Below, in pieces: positions 45,471 through 58,985 of a DNA stretch of 64,000 nt. The stretch covers positions 69,519,900-69,583,899 of the forward strand of contig NC_134116.1 in NCBI RefSeq assembly GCF_040939455.1, in the 5' to 3' direction. The DNA is from Microcebus murinus (lineage: Eukaryota; Chordata; Mammalia; Primates; Cheirogaleidae). Each line of letters opens with the position of its first letter. The stretch's first letter is position 1. Under the pieces are notes generated by a model. It was given only the letters and a program-made list of their open reading frames with translations, made no database searches and was not told the DNA's origin. The translations under genes were made by a program, and so were the position numbers.

Positions 45471-48400
45471 AAGCAGATACAGATACCCATAGGGGCAGGA
45501 CAGATACAGACTAAAACCACCCATCATTGCTTTCCAAACCTGGCAGTACAGCAGAAGCACTTGTATGTTTTTTAAAACCATGCATTTCAAGACTGTCTCC
45601 CAGAGATTTAGATTCCATAGTTCTAGAATGGGGCCCAGTACTCTGCATAGGATGATTCTGATGCTCAGCTGGGTCTGCAAGCCCCTGTTAATTGCCAGAG
45701 CGTCAATCAAGCGTCTGCTAAGGGCTGACGTCAGGAGTGAAGCAGGAGGAGCAGCCCTCCTGAGCCTAGCCAGGTGAGGATGGAGAGAATAAGGGACTCC
45801 CAGGCCGATCAATTAGGAAAGGTTTTGCTGAAGTGGGTTCTGGAAACTTTTCTGGTAGGTTAGAAAGCTAAGTAGGTAGCAGTTGTAGGGAAACACAAAG
45901 GTGGGAGGGACCCAGCATGTTTTGAGCAGGCGTACCTAAGGAGAGTGACAACCAGGAACGTGAGGTGGCGTTTGACTCACCTTGGTTTCTCTAGATGGCA
46001 GTGGAAACTGCATGAAAGGAGGCGCTTTGAATTTTTATTAAATCTTTCACATTTTATAAAATTACTCTGAAGGTATTGTTCAGAGCAGAATGACACTTTT
46101 GCAAAACAGTGAACATCGGAAAAGATTGTTTCTGTGAAAGGCATTGACATAACAAAATCTTGAGAGCAGAACCTGAGTCTCTGGCATTTTTCTGGCCACC
46201 TGTCAGGCACGCCTCTGGCTTTCTTTCCTTCCGTGAGTCTCCCTGTTACAGGGAAGGAGGAAGCAGGAAGCCAAAGGATCACCTTGATTAATCGGGTATC
46301 AAGAGCTGGTTTTATCACCATGGTAACGCGATACTCCAGTGGAAGGCAGAGAAACCTCTTTGTGTTTTTCAGGATTTTTTTTACATTCCAGAATAATATC
46401 CTTTTGAAAACAAAAAATAGATTACATGCACATGCACATATAATAATATAATATCTTGGATGCTGCTGAATTTTTCTTTTCAGGCTCTAGTAAAAATATT
46501 TTTTCATTTTTGTTCAAAGCAAAGGTTTCTGGAAGTCAGATTATAAAATGGAAGGGTTTAAGTGCTGCTGGGAGAAACTTCAAGGAAATACACTTTTACA
46601 ATGCACAGATCAACTTGTTATGAAAAGTGTCTGCTAAACCGTGTAGCCTAAGATGTCTTTGCAAACAGATTTTCCTTTCTACTTATTTCTCCCTGACAAG
46701 TCTTAAGGCTATGTGAGGGTGTTAGGAGTGGCATATCTTAGAAAACACTGAATTCTTCCTCCTTTCAGCCTGTCTCAGGCTATTTCCTTGTGTCCTTCAA
46801 AACAACAGCCAAGTGGACTGATGAGACCCAATGACAGATCTCAACATTGCAAACAGCCTGCAGATTATTTTCCCCATAGACCTGAAGCAGAGCTCAATTA
46901 TGAACTAGAAACTATTGAAAAGTTGAGAATCTTTCCCATAGCCATGTGTACATTAGGGTAGACTCACAGAAACAAGAACAAACTTACTAATTTCCTTCCC
47001 TACTGCTTTGGACTAATACTGGTTCTCTCACATGTTGATATTTTAATACTCCCGAATCTATTGTTTATAGAACATTAACGGGTGAAAAACCTATAAGAGT
47101 CACATCCCTGGGGCTAATTACTTATCTCTTTAAGTAATAATTTTAGATTTTATTTACTATAATCCAAAAGAAGACCAATGAATTTTTATCTCATAATGGA
47201 GAACTCTAATTAGAGCTACCCTTTTGTGACATTTAACTGGAAAATTAATGATTTTAAATATCTCACTAAATAGACAGTCTAGCCTTTTAATTTTTTTTTC
47301 AGTGCAATAGGAAGTTCTACTCTTTTATAGGGTTAGAAGGTCAGGAAGTGGACAAAAATGCCCCTAAACCTTTGATAGAGTTAAGGGAAGGGAAGAGAGA
47401 GCTAAGATATCAATGAAACAATTTTTTTCTTTAGAAGCAGAAAATAGTGTTTGGAAAAATTTGGATATGAACATACTGTCGTGGCATAAAGGAACTTTTT
47501 AAAGGGTTCTTAACCTAATCTTATGCGACTGAGAAACTGCTGGAGGATTTACTCTGAGCTCAAAATAATACTCCCTGGCTTTCTTGTGAGCGTCATGTGA
47601 GAATAATTGTACATGAGGAAGGGAATTCCTTTCTTGACCGCCATCGCCCTCACCCTATGAAGCAAGCTATGAGTTTCAATATAAATATTATTACTGGCCA
47701 CAAGACTTCCCAGCTCCTTTTAAAAAAAAAAAAAAACCTAGCGAAAGAATTTGACTGACAGAGAATGTTTTCATACTTAGTATCCCTATCAATTCTGCCT
47801 AAAATGGAAAACCTGGGACAAAGGATGCAATAAAATGCTGCTCCCGGGGGCGGGCTCTTGTCAGCGGGCAGTTACAGGGAGATCATGTTAAGGGATTTGC
47901 ACTTAGAACCTTGGCTCTGGTCCAACCAAGGCTGGGAAAAACACTCCCAGCTCTCTACCCCGGCAGCAAATGACAAACCCACTTTGCAAGGAGGCACGTC
48001 CACTGGCCTGGCGTGGCAGAGGTGAAGGTCAAGGTCCTTGTGTAAATGGTTTGCTTGTTGAGGCCCCAAATAGTTTATGAATAGGAGGTGCTTAACCAGC
48101 ATTTTATCACAGGTTAACTGCATTAGAGAAATTGGGTTACGATGTTAAATCTCAGCTGCTAGGATGGGCTTTGTGTCATTTGGGTTTTTCCGTCAGATGC
48201 TAATGAAAGCTCAAGAATACTAATCAGATCCCATTGGCAAAGCCAAGCCAGTCGTGGCAGACTTCCAGCCGAAAATTAATTTTTCACTGTCTACCCTTGG
48301 ACACTCTGCTATCACTTAAACAAAGGCAAGGCAAAGCCATTGGCGATCGTGTTCCTCCCATGCCCAGTCTCGGCCTCCCCCAGCATGTCCCTAATACTGC

Positions 48401-48554
48401 TGTTTATGTTCCCCAGGCACTCACCTTTATAACAGATACACTTGTGCCTGCACCTCCTCAGTGCCTGATGCTTGTCCAGACATTTCACTTGCTCACTGCT
48501 CAGCTCTGGGCACTGATTACACACTGGCCCTAAGCTAGGAAGCAGCTTCCCATT
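45471..48554. other. Intergenic sequence, no element recognised
   Basis: About 3 kb without a recognised repeat, unusual for this window. It includes AT-rich stretches with TAAT motifs (47,000-47,300) and a higher-GC patch (47,840-48,030). No coding exon found. Confidence 0.35.
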
Positions 48555-48770
48555 TTGGAAAGAGTGTGAGGTTGGAAGTCAGAATGCTGTCAACAGAGGC
48601 TAGCTCTACCACCTATTAGTTGCATATATTTGAGTAAATTATATGCCTTCTTGCACTTGTTTCCTCTCCTTTAAGATGAGGGTAATAATATTCATTTACT
48701 TATTCGAATGTCAGAGATCAAAGCTAACGTTTGTCAAAGTTCCTGGCACGTAGTAGACCTTTGCCAAACC
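48555..48770 (+). mobile_element. MIR SINE
   Basis: 'gaggttggaagtcagaatgc', 'tctaccacctattagttgca' and 'cctttaagatgagggtaata' are the MIR core in order. Confidence 0.75.
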
Positions 48771-48970
48771 GTCACTGCTATTCTTACCTTGCCACCTTCC
48801 CTTCCTGCAGCCTGTCTCCTCACCAAGACATGGTCTGCACAGAGGAAGAAGAATCATGGTCTCAGTGCCATTTTATGCCACTCTTCCCAGCTCTGTAGGG
48901 ACCCACACAGTGAGGGTGTTTGGGTTCCTAGGGAATGTAGGGGTTTTCTCCAGGCAGATTTGGCTACCTG

Positions 48971-48989
48971 GCTGCTGCTGCTGCTGCTG
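48971..48989 (+). repeat. (CTG)n short tract
   Basis: About six CTG units, intergenic. Confidence 0.9.
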
Positions 48990-49055
48990 TTGTGTAGGCA
49001 GAGATTTAATTGGGGTTTCCCTAAGCACCTTTGACAGGGGAGACAGGCTCTAGGG

Positions 49056-49247
49056 CATGGGTCCTCAAACTTTTTAAACAGGGGGCCAGTTCACTGTCCC
49101 TCAGACCATTGGAGGGCCAGACTATAGTTTTATAAACACTATGAACAAATTCCTATGCACACTGCACATATCATATTTTGAAGTAAAAAAACCAAACAGG
49201 CAAAAACACCCGCATGTGGCCCACGGGCCATAGTTTGAGGACGCCTG
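49056..49247. mobile_element. Young hAT MITE with perfect 8-bp target duplication
   Basis: A 192-bp element. The ends catgggtcctcaaact and agtttgaggacgcctg are inverted repeats. The 8-bp duplication ctctaggg lies at 49048-49055 and 49248-49255. No coding capacity. 8-bp duplications are the hAT signature. Confidence 0.92.
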
Positions 49248-49255
49248 CTCTAGGG

Positions 49256-50249
49256 AGTCAAAGGAATGCACAAGAGAGTCATACCCAGGAAGACCCAGGG
49301 ACTCTTGGCTTCACAGGTGGGGAGGGGTGATGGGCCTTGGAAAGTGGATCAGTGGATGGAGAGCTCAGTCCCTGTGGTTGAAAAATTGTTGGTGTCCAAG
49401 TAGGTAGAAGGATGAGATGTGAGGAGAAGATGGGGGGGGTCATAGCGGATGCTGCAGTGAGAGAGTGGAGTACTCAGACTGGTGGGCATGGAGGGGGTAC
49501 TGTTACTGGTGCGACCATGGGACTGGAGTGTTCTTGCTCCTTTGTGGGAAAGGGAAGTGTGGTCATACAAGGTTATGGGGAGAACACAAAACCCATAACC
49601 ACAGCAAGGCTCATCTGTCCAGCACTCTTTCAGCAGTTGAGAATCCCATCCGTAATAACATTCCAGCACACAGATATACTTTATGATTTTGATAGAATTC
49701 TTGCTGATGGACAGTTTACCCCAAGTTTCAATCATATTACTGAAGGAGATTTGACTTGAATAAATACACGCGCAGAGAAAGAAAAGGCACAATAGATTGA
49801 GAGAATGTGTGAGCACTTTAAGGAAGAGTCTAACATTGGTCAGTATTTTCAAAGATCAGCCATTTCCAGAAAGTAAAAAAAATTTCTATTTTTATGACAG
49901 AGGTAGGAAGGGGACCCTAATTATTTGTCGATCACTTGCCTTTTTCCAGTCAATAGCACAAGTAGGACCTTAATGTATTAAAGACACAGAAACACACTGA
50001 GAGACTCAGATCAGCGTCACCCCAGACACAGAGTCCAGAACTGTGGAGAGAGTGTGAGGTACTTGATGTGCTGAGAAGGAAAAAGGGAAAGTCTTCAGAC
50101 TGATGGAGTGTGACAGGATCCAGATGCGCCCTCTTCTTGAGTTGAATTGTAAGTACTTTTTAAACTAGGGAGGATAAAGTTAGCATTTCAAGTATGTTAG
50201 GGGAAAACAGATTATTCCAGAAACAGCAACGGGGAAGCAAGTTACAAGG
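49256..50249. other. Intergenic sequence, no element recognised
   Basis: A 167-codon minus frame (49349-49852) lies here but shows no recognisable domain or splice support. Confidence 0.3.
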
Positions 50250-50775
50250 AAAAAAAAAAAAGTTAAGCTGCATTCCTACCTCACCCAATAAAATACTGTA
50301 AAATCGTCAAAGAAAACAGATGTATATTGTTATCAATCTGACATGGTAACTTCTTTTAAAGAATGACAATGAAACCCAGACCCATACGATTAAACGGCCC
50401 CCCTATATTTTCAATTAATATGACTGGCAAACGGCTCATTTCCCAGATATACAAAGAGCTCTTCAAATCAGTAAGGAAAAGACAAGCACCCAGAGAGAAG
50501 AACAGGCAAAGGTCATGAACAGCATTTGATAAAGAAGAAACACAAGGTTATAAATACAGGAGAGGATTTTTATAATAATTGATAAAAACAGTGAGCTATT
50601 TTTCACCTCCTAGATTTGACAAAGATTATGTACTGTGACACAGTGTTGGTAAGGGAGCAAGGGAAAATTGCCATACGTATGGACAGGAATTTAAATTTGC
50701 ATCAATTATTTGGCAACAGCCATCAAGATTTTAAATGTACATACTCTTAATTCCGTGATTCCATATCTAAGAATG
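50250..50775 (+). mobile_element. Old L1 ORF2 3' fragment
   Basis: 'agatatacaaagagctcttc' and 'acagtgttggtaagggagca' are L1 ORF2-end phrases, followed by 'tccgtgattccatatctaag'. Confidence 0.65.
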
Positions 50776-50789
50776 CATTATGAGTTCAG

Positions 50790-51360
50790 GACCTCCTCCT
50801 CCTTGACAGGTAAACGAAAGCCACAAAGAAAACCATTAACTTTCCTCGCCTGTCCCAACACAGTCTGCTCCACCACTGCAAGCTGAAACCAATCCCTAAA
50901 GAGGATATAGTTAGAAATGGTTGCCCACCTTCCCCTAAAAGGCCATGGGGACTGGCCCCAGCACTCTGTCCATGCCTATCTAATTGTCTCACCACCGGAA
51001 GTCAAAGCTTTTCATGGCTTTCCCACCACTCCATTGGTGGACATCTATTTGAGACCCAATCTCCCACCTGCCCTAAACCCAGACACTTCTCTGGAATTCA
51101 GTTATCAACAGCAAAATCCTTTGTGCCCTGCTCCTTTCTAGGCTCACCCTACACTCCCAGCTTGGGTTTCGTCCCCTCTTGACTACTCAAGGACATTCCT
51201 TGAGCAACTGTCCCCCTCCCTTTTGAACACTGGGCAGGGCCTATATATAGGACCGATTCCCTAACACAATAATCATGCTTTAATATCTCCCATCTAAACA
51301 AACAAAACCACCTATCAAGAATGCAGCCACAGAAAGGGTGAGTGAGAGAATTCCAGTAGC
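50790..51360. repeat. Possible LTR-like or L1 5' flank sequence
   Basis: Pyrimidine-rich stretch with a TATA-like ctatatata at 51241-51249. It could be an old LTR or belong to the following L1. I cannot classify it. Confidence 0.25.
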
Positions 51361-54300
51361 CCACATGCCCACTGTGGAATCATGCAATCCTGGCCATAGG
51401 GAGCTCCTCGACCCTCCCAACCCCTGAAACTAACATAGGGAGCTGCTGGGAGACTGGCACAGAACTGCTTCAGGAAGGGAGCTTGTGTTGGGTCCCATAC
51501 TTTTTCTGAGACCTAAGTGGCTGCAGCAAGGTGCTGTTTTCAAACCTAGCCTTTGGCAGACTACACACTGTCCTGGGGCCCAGCAGGGCCAGGACGGAGG
51601 TGTTAGGGAAATTTGGGCTATCGCTACTGGGACTGGAGCATGAGCTGAGAGTGCTCCTGCAGCTTGGGCTAAGGAGTGAGGGGTGGACTGCAGCTGCCTG
51701 TGCTGGGAAACCAGTGCTGCCAAACTGAGACTGGGACATGAGCAGGGCAGTGGGTGTGGGGAGATTTGCCACTGGGACTTGGTCATGAGCTGGACAGGGG
51801 CTTCTGCAGCCTGGGCTGAGGTGCCAACTAGGTACAAGCTACTGCTGCCAGGACTGGAGCAGTGTTTACCCCCTACCAGCCTAGACTGTGGCCACCAAGG
51901 TAGGCCCCCCAGAGGGTGGGGCTTCAGTGCAATTGCTACCGCCCCTCACCTACCACTCCACCTGGGAATTGAGGATCACCTGCCTCCAATCACCATGGCT
52001 GGTGCCTGGTGTCATGATCGGGGATCCTAAGCACAAGCTTCACCCTCACCACCTTCTAAGACAGAGCACCTCGCCTGGGGCCTTTGAGATTAAGCAACCC
52101 AATCTATCATCTTGGACATCTGAGCACTCCTCCTGGGGACCTGGGGTTGGGCATAAACTCACTACCATTCCAGCTGGCATGTCCCTGTAAGTGGCACCTG
52201 AAGGCCTGGAGACTGGGTTGCCCAGTCCATTGCAGCCACTGCCAACATCAATGCATGCTGCTTGGGACCCAGAGAATTGTCCTGCCACTGCTATTGCCAT
52301 TGCCCATGCCACACTGGCTGCCCAGGAGTCCAAGAACTCATCCACCTGACTGGTCCACTGCTGCCACTACCAGCATCTGCGCAAGCCACCTGAAGGCACA
52401 ATGATCAGTCTGGCAGTAACCACAAACACAGGTACCAGTGTACACTATCCTGGGGCACAATATAGTCACACTCAGCATACTACCACAACCACTGGGGCCT
52501 GAAGACTTGCCCACCTGGCATCCCAGTCCCCAGCACAACCTCACCACAGCCTCCACTAATAACTGCAGCCTAACCCACTGAAGAAATCACAGATATTACT
52601 AATGCTGTTTATAGCCAAAGAAGTCATACAGAGACTCCACTACTGCATGCACCTGGACTCAAAGCCAAAGTTCTCTACCCAACCAACACCATAGATACAT
52701 CTTAAGGAAAAAATGTTTCCCTACAAAAGTAAATTCAAATATAGGAAGAAGTAACTGTTATACCAGAAGTACAGATATCAACCAAAGGACACAGACAATA
52801 TGAAAAAGCAAGGCAATCTGACACCTCCAAAGAAACACAATAATTCTCTAGCAGTAGATCTTAATCAAAAAGAAAATTTTGGCCAGGCGCGGTGGCTCAC
52901 GCCTGTAATCCTAGCTCTGGGAGGCCGAGGCGGGCGGATTGCTCGAGGTCAGGAGGTCAAAACCAGCCTGAGCAAGAGTGAGACCCCGTCTCTACTATAA
53001 ATAGAAAGAAATTAATTGGCCGACTAATATGTATACAAAAAATTAGCTGGACATGGTGGCGCATGCCTGTAGTCCCAGCTACTTGGGAGGCTGAGGCAGA
53101 AGGATCACTTGAGCCCGGGAAGTTTGAGGTTGCTGTGAGCTAGGCTGGTGCCACGGCACTCACTCTAGCCTGGGCAACAAAGCGAGACTCTGTCTCAAAA
53201 AAAAAAAGAAAATTTTGAAATGCCAGGTAAAGAATTCAAAATATTGATTTTAATGAAGTTCAGTGAGATACAATAGAATTCTGAAAAATAATACAAAGAA
53301 ATCAGAAAAACAATTCAGGATATGAATAAGAAATTTACAAAAAAGATAGATATTTAAACAAAGAACAAAATAGAAATTCTGGAACTGAACAATTCATTGA
53401 AGGAAATAGAAGATACATTTGAAAACTTCAACAATAGACTAGATCAGGCAGAAGAAAGAATCTTAGAAGACAGGTCTTTTGAAATAATTCAGTCAGACAA
53501 AAGTAAAGAAAAATGAAAAAGAATGAGCAAAGCCTTTGTGACATTTGGAACAACATACAGTGACCAAATACTCAAATTTTCAGTATCCCCATGGACAAAG
53601 AGAAAAAGAAAGGTTTAGAAAACCTATTTAATTAAATAACAGATGAAAACTTCCCAAGCTTAGCAGGAGATTTAGACATTCAGATACAGGAGGCTCAGCA
53701 GTCCCAGGCAGATACAATGCCAAAAGTTCTTCTCCGTGGCACAGTATAGTCAGAATGTCTAACATCAAAGTGAAAGAGTGAATCATAAAAACAGCAAGAG
53801 AAATGTGTCTAGTCATCTATAAAGGAAACCCCGTCAGATTAACAGCATATTTTTCAGCAGAAACCTTACAAGCCAGAAGAGAATAGGATGATATATTCAA
53901 AGTACTAAAAGAAAAGAAAGAAAACAAAACAAACACCACCCAAGAATACTACAGCAAAATTATCCTTTATAAATTAAGGAGAAATAAAATCTTTCCCAGA
54001 CAAGAAAATGCGGGGGGAATTCCTTACTACCAGATTGGCCCTATAAGAAATGCTCAAGGGAGTCCTACATTTGGAAGCACAAAGATGACATTTACCATCA
54101 TGAAAATACATGAAAGTATAAAACTCACTGGTAAAGCAATCACACAAAGGAGGAAGAGAAAGAACTCAAATGGTACCACTACAGAAATCCACCAAACCAC
54201 AACTACAAACAATAAAAGAAAATAAAAAGAGCAAAGAATATATAAAACAACCAGATAACAATTAACAATATGATAGGAACATAGGAACAAAGGCTCACAT

Positions 54301-57300
54301 ATCAATAATAACCTTGAACATAAACAAATTAAACACCCTACTTAATATAGAATAGCTGAATGTAAAAAAAAAAAAAGGAAAAAAAAAGCCATGATCCAAT
54401 GATATGCTTACAAGGAACTCACCTTACCAGTAAAGGCACACATAGACTGAAAGTAAAGGGTTGAAAAAATATTTTCCATGCAAATGTAAACCAAAAGTAA
54501 GCAGGTATAACTATATTTATATCAGATGTTAATAAAACAGACTTTAAGTGAAAGACGGTAAAAAAAAAAGACAAAGGAGGTTATTATATAATGGTAAAGA
54601 AATCAATCCAGCAAGAAGATATAACAATTCTAAATGTATATGCACCCAACACTGGAGCACCTAGATTCATAAAGCACATATCACTAGATCTAAAGAGAGA
54701 GAGAGATTGCAATACAATAATAGTGGAGGACTTCAATACTCCATGCTCAACAGTAGATCATCTAGACAGAAAGTCAACAAATAAACTAAAATTAAACTAG
54801 ACTTTATACCAAATGGACCAAACAGACATAGAACATTCTATCCAACAGCTGCAAAATATACATTCTTTTCATCAGCACATGAAACGTTCTCCAGGATAGA
54901 ACATATGTTAAGCCACAAAATAAGTCTCAACAAATTTTTAAAAATAGAAATATCAAGTATCTTCTCAGACAACAGCAAAATAAAACCAGAAATCAATATC
55001 AAGAGGAACTCTGAAAGTTACATAAACACATGGAAATTAAACAACATACTACTGAATGACCATTGGGTCAAGAAAGAAATTAAGATGGAAATGAAAACAT
55101 TTCTTGAAGGAAATTAAAGTGGAAACACAACATACCAAAACCCATGGGATATAGAAAAAGCAGTGCAAAGAGGAATTTTTATAGTAATAAGTACCTACAT
55201 CAAAAAGTAGAAAGATTGCAAATTAATAATCCAACAAGGTACCTCAAAGAACTAGAAAAACAGGAACAATCCAAACCCAAAATTAGCAGAAAAAAAGACT
55301 TAATAAATATCAGAGCAGAACTAAATGAAATAAAAACTAAAAAAAACAAAACAAAAAAAAAAACAAAAAAAAAAAGCAATAAAAAAGATCAATGAAAGAA
55401 AAAGTTGGTTCTTCGAACAGATAAACAAAATCAGTGAACCACTAGTTAGACTAGCCAGGAAGAGAAAAGACCCAAATAAAATGAAATCAGAAATGTAAAA
55501 GAAGACATTACAACTGATACTACAAAAATACAAAAGATCATCAGAGACTATTATGAACAACCATATGCTGACAAACTGCAAAACCTAGAGGAAATTCCTG
55601 GAATTTCCTGGAAACATACAACCTATGAAGATTGAATTAGAATGAATCAGAAAACCTGAATATACCAATAACAAGTTGCAAGATTGAATCAGTAATAAAG
55701 TCTCCCAACAAAGAAAAGCCCAGGCCTGGATGGATTCACAGCTGAGTTCTAGCAAACATACCAAGAAAAACTATTACCAATCCTCCTAAAACTATTCCAA
55801 AAAAACTGAAGAGGAAGAAATTTTTCCCAACTCATTCTATGAACCCAGCTTCATCCTGATACCAAAACCAGACAAGGACACAACAAAAAATAAAACTGCA
55901 GGAGATGAACGTAGATGCAAAAATTCTCAACAAAAGACTAGCAAACTGAATCCAACAACACATCAAAAAAAGAATATACCATTAACAAGTGGGATTTATA
56001 CCAGGGATGCAAGAATGGTTCAACACACGCAAATCAATAAATGGTGTTACATCACATCAACAGAATGAAGGACAAAAGCCATATGATCATCTTAATAGAC
56101 AAAAAGCATTTGTCTGTTACAAAGCATTGTCTATTATAATTATAATTCAGCATCCCTTCATATTAAAAACTCTCAACAAACTAAGCATAGAAGGAATGTA
56201 CCCCAAAATAATAAAGGCCATATATGACAAACTCATGGCCAATATCATACTGAATGAGGAAAAGTTGAAAGCCTTTCTCCTAAGAACTGGAACAAGACAA
56301 GGATGCCCACTCTCATACTCTTATTCAACATAGTACTGGAAGTCCTAGCTAGAGCAACCAGGCAAGAGAAAGAATTGAAAAGCATACAGTTTAGAAAAAA
56401 AGAAGTCAACTGTCCCTCTTTGCTGATGATATGATCTTATGCCTAGAAAAACCAAAAGACTCCACCAAAAAACTCTTACATTTGACAAATGAATTCAGTA
56501 ACGTTACAGGATACAAAATCAATGTACAAAAATCAGTAGCATTTCTATATGCCAATAATGATCTAGCCAAGAAAGAAATCGCATTTACAATAGCTACATA
56601 AAATAAAATAAAATAAAATACCTCTGAATAAATTTAACCAAGGAGCTGAAAGATTTCTACAAGGAAAACTACAAAATACTGATGAAAGAAATTGAAGGTG
56701 ACACAAACAAAAGCAAAACCATCCCATGTTCATGGGTCAGAAGAATTAGTATCATTAAAATAACTATATTTCACAAAGCAATCTATATTTTCAATTCAAT
56801 CCCTATCAAAATACCGATGTCATTCTTCACAAAATTAGAAAAAACAATCTTAAATTTTATATCGAACCAAAAAAGAGCCTGAATAGCCAAAGCAATCTGG
56901 AACAAAAAGAACAAAGCTGGAGGCATCCCATTACCTGACTTCAAACTATATTACAAGGCTATAGTAACCAAAACAGCATGAGGGGGATGTAAAAATAGAC
57001 ATATAAGCTAATGGAATAGAAGAGAGTATCCAGAAATAAAGCCACATACTTACAGCCAACTGATCTTTGACAAAGCAGAAAAGAACTTACACTGGGAAAG
57101 GATACTCTATTCAATACAGGAAGGAAAACTGGTGAAGGCAATTGGATAGTCACATGCAAAAGAATGAAAGTGGACCCCTGTCTCTCACCATATACAAAAA
57201 CCAACTCAAAATGGATTAAAGTTTTAAATTTAAGACTTAAAACTATGAAAATGCTGGGAAAACCTAGGGAAAACTCTCCTGGACATTGATCTAGACAAAT

Positions 57301-58340
57301 AATTTATGACTAAGACCTCAAAAGCACAGGCAACAAAAACAAAAATAGACAAATGGGACTTAATTAAAAAGCTTCTGCATGGCAAAAGAAATAATTGACA
57401 GAGTGAACAGACAACCTATTGAATGGGAGAAAGTGTTTGCAAACTATTCATTTGACAGGAGGCTAATATCCAGAACATACAAGGAACTTGAAAAAAAATA
57501 ATCCCATTAAAAAGTTGGCAAAGGATATGAACAGACATTTATCAAAAGAAGACATACAAATGGCAAACAGGCATATGAAAAACTGCTCAGCATCACTAAT
57601 CATCAGAGAAATACAAATCAAAACCACAATGATATATCATCTTATTCCAGTCACAATTAGGAACTGTGGAAAACACTATGGAGAATAAACTACCATTTAA
57701 TCCAGCAATCCCACTACTAGGTATCTACCTAAAGGAAAACAAATCAATATATCAAAGAAATACCTGAACTTATTGCAGCACTATTCATAGTAGCAAAGAT
57801 ATGTAATCCAACTTAAGTGTCCATCAGTGGATGAGTGGATTAAAAACAGTAGTATATATATACAACAGAATACTACTTAGCCATAAAAAAGAATAAAATC
57901 ATGTCATTTGAAGCAACATGGATAGAACTGAAGGTCATTATCTTAAGTGAAACCAGGCACAAAAAGACAAATATTACATATTTTCACTCATATGTGGGAA
58001 CTAAAACATTGATCACAAGGAGGTAGAGAGTTGAAAGAGAACAGAGGAAGGGTGAGTGAGGCAAGGGGAGGGGTGAGGTGAAAAGAAGTGGTTTAAAGGG
58101 TACAAATATACAGTAATATAGAAGGAATAAATTCAGTGTTGGATAGCAGAGTAGGGTGACTATAGTTGCCAAATATGTATTGTGCTCAGGTGATGGACAC
58201 TCTAAACACCCTGACTTGATCACTATGTATCATATACAAAATTTTACATGTCACCCATATTTCCATAAAAAATAATAAATAATATATTTTAAAATAAAAA
58301 TAATAATAAATTTTAAAAAGAAAAAAATACAACAAAAAAT
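51361..58340 (+). mobile_element. Near full-length dead L1 (L1MA-like)
   Basis: A GC-rich 5' region (51.4-52.6 kb) leads to an ORF1-side segment beginning MKKQGNLTPPKKHNNS at 52800. Then come the ORF2 endonuclease region (ITILNVYAPNTGAPRFI near 54,620), the RT region with the FADD active-site motif near 56,418, a C-terminal region and a 3'UTR ending in an A-rich tail at about 58,260-58,340. Multiple stops and frameshifts; not active. Split by an Alu at 52,881. The 5' limit is approximate and no target duplication could be fixed. Confidence 0.85.
52881..53202 (+). mobile_element. Alu SINE, sense, strepsirrhine type, young
   Basis: Starts ggccaggcgcggtggctcac, close to consensus, with the right-arm segment 'aagaaattaattggccgact'. 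The target duplication aaaaagaaaatttt lies at 52867-52880 and 53203-53216. Inserted into the L1 ORF1-side region. Confidence 0.93.
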
Positions 58341-58344
58341 CCTC

Positions 58345-58824
58345 TTTTGACTCCATCTCACTTCCTTCCAATTACCGCCCCATTTCTCCGTTCTCCTTTA
58401 GAGCAATACTCCTTGCAAGGATTGCTTTATGCGTGTTTTCTTCACTTTCTCACCTCCCATTCTGTCTCCCATAAGTGATTCACTGAAATGTAATTAACCA
58501 ACTGGAAGGTGCACAAAAAATTGCAGGTATACAACTCAATGGATTATACAAAGTGAACACAATGTACCAACACCCAGATCAAGAAATAGAACACTGTCCA
58601 CACCCTGGAAACCTAGTTCCTTCTTCTGACTACTACCGCTCCCTCCTCCCCAAAGACTACCACTATTATTCCTTTCAACACGACACATTATTTTGCTGCA
58701 TGTATTTTTGTGTGCATGTTTTCTTTTGCCTAACAGTATGTTTGTGAGATTCATTCATGTTGGTACACATTGCAGGGGCCAGAACACACAATATAAGGAC
58801 CTTTTCATTTTTTTTTCTGCGTGA
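58345..58824. other. Intergenic sequence, possibly old LINE
   Basis: 'gtacaccaac'-like and 'aaagtgaacacaatgtacca' phrases hint at an eroded L1 flank; nothing firm. Confidence 0.3.
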
Positions 58825-58985
58825 AATGAAGCCCTGGGGAGGTTTTTAACAGAGGAGTGACATGATATGATCTTTGCATTAAAGGTTCAGTTGGCTGCTA
58901 CCTTGAGAATAGACTGTGGCTTGGAGGGCGAGGGTAAAAGCAGAGAGTCTCCTTAGGAGGCTATTGCAATAATCCAATCACAGCA
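58825..58985 (+). repeat. Ancient interspersed repeat, unclassified
   Basis: 'gaggagtgacatgatatgat' and 'ggaggctattgcaataatcc' match the family seen near 22.6 and 44.1 kb. Confidence 0.5.

Noticed and set aside
45267..45812. 181-codon minus frame
   Set aside because: Its C-terminal half is translated antisense Alu, a common false ORF.
49349..49852. 167-codon minus frame in intergenic DNA
   Set aside because: No domain seen; a hydrophobic N-terminal half is not enough, and no conserved partner or splice site supports it.
51430..52556. Several overlapping 100-135 codon frames
   Set aside because: They lie in the GC-rich 5' region of the dead L1 on both strands and have no homology I recognise.
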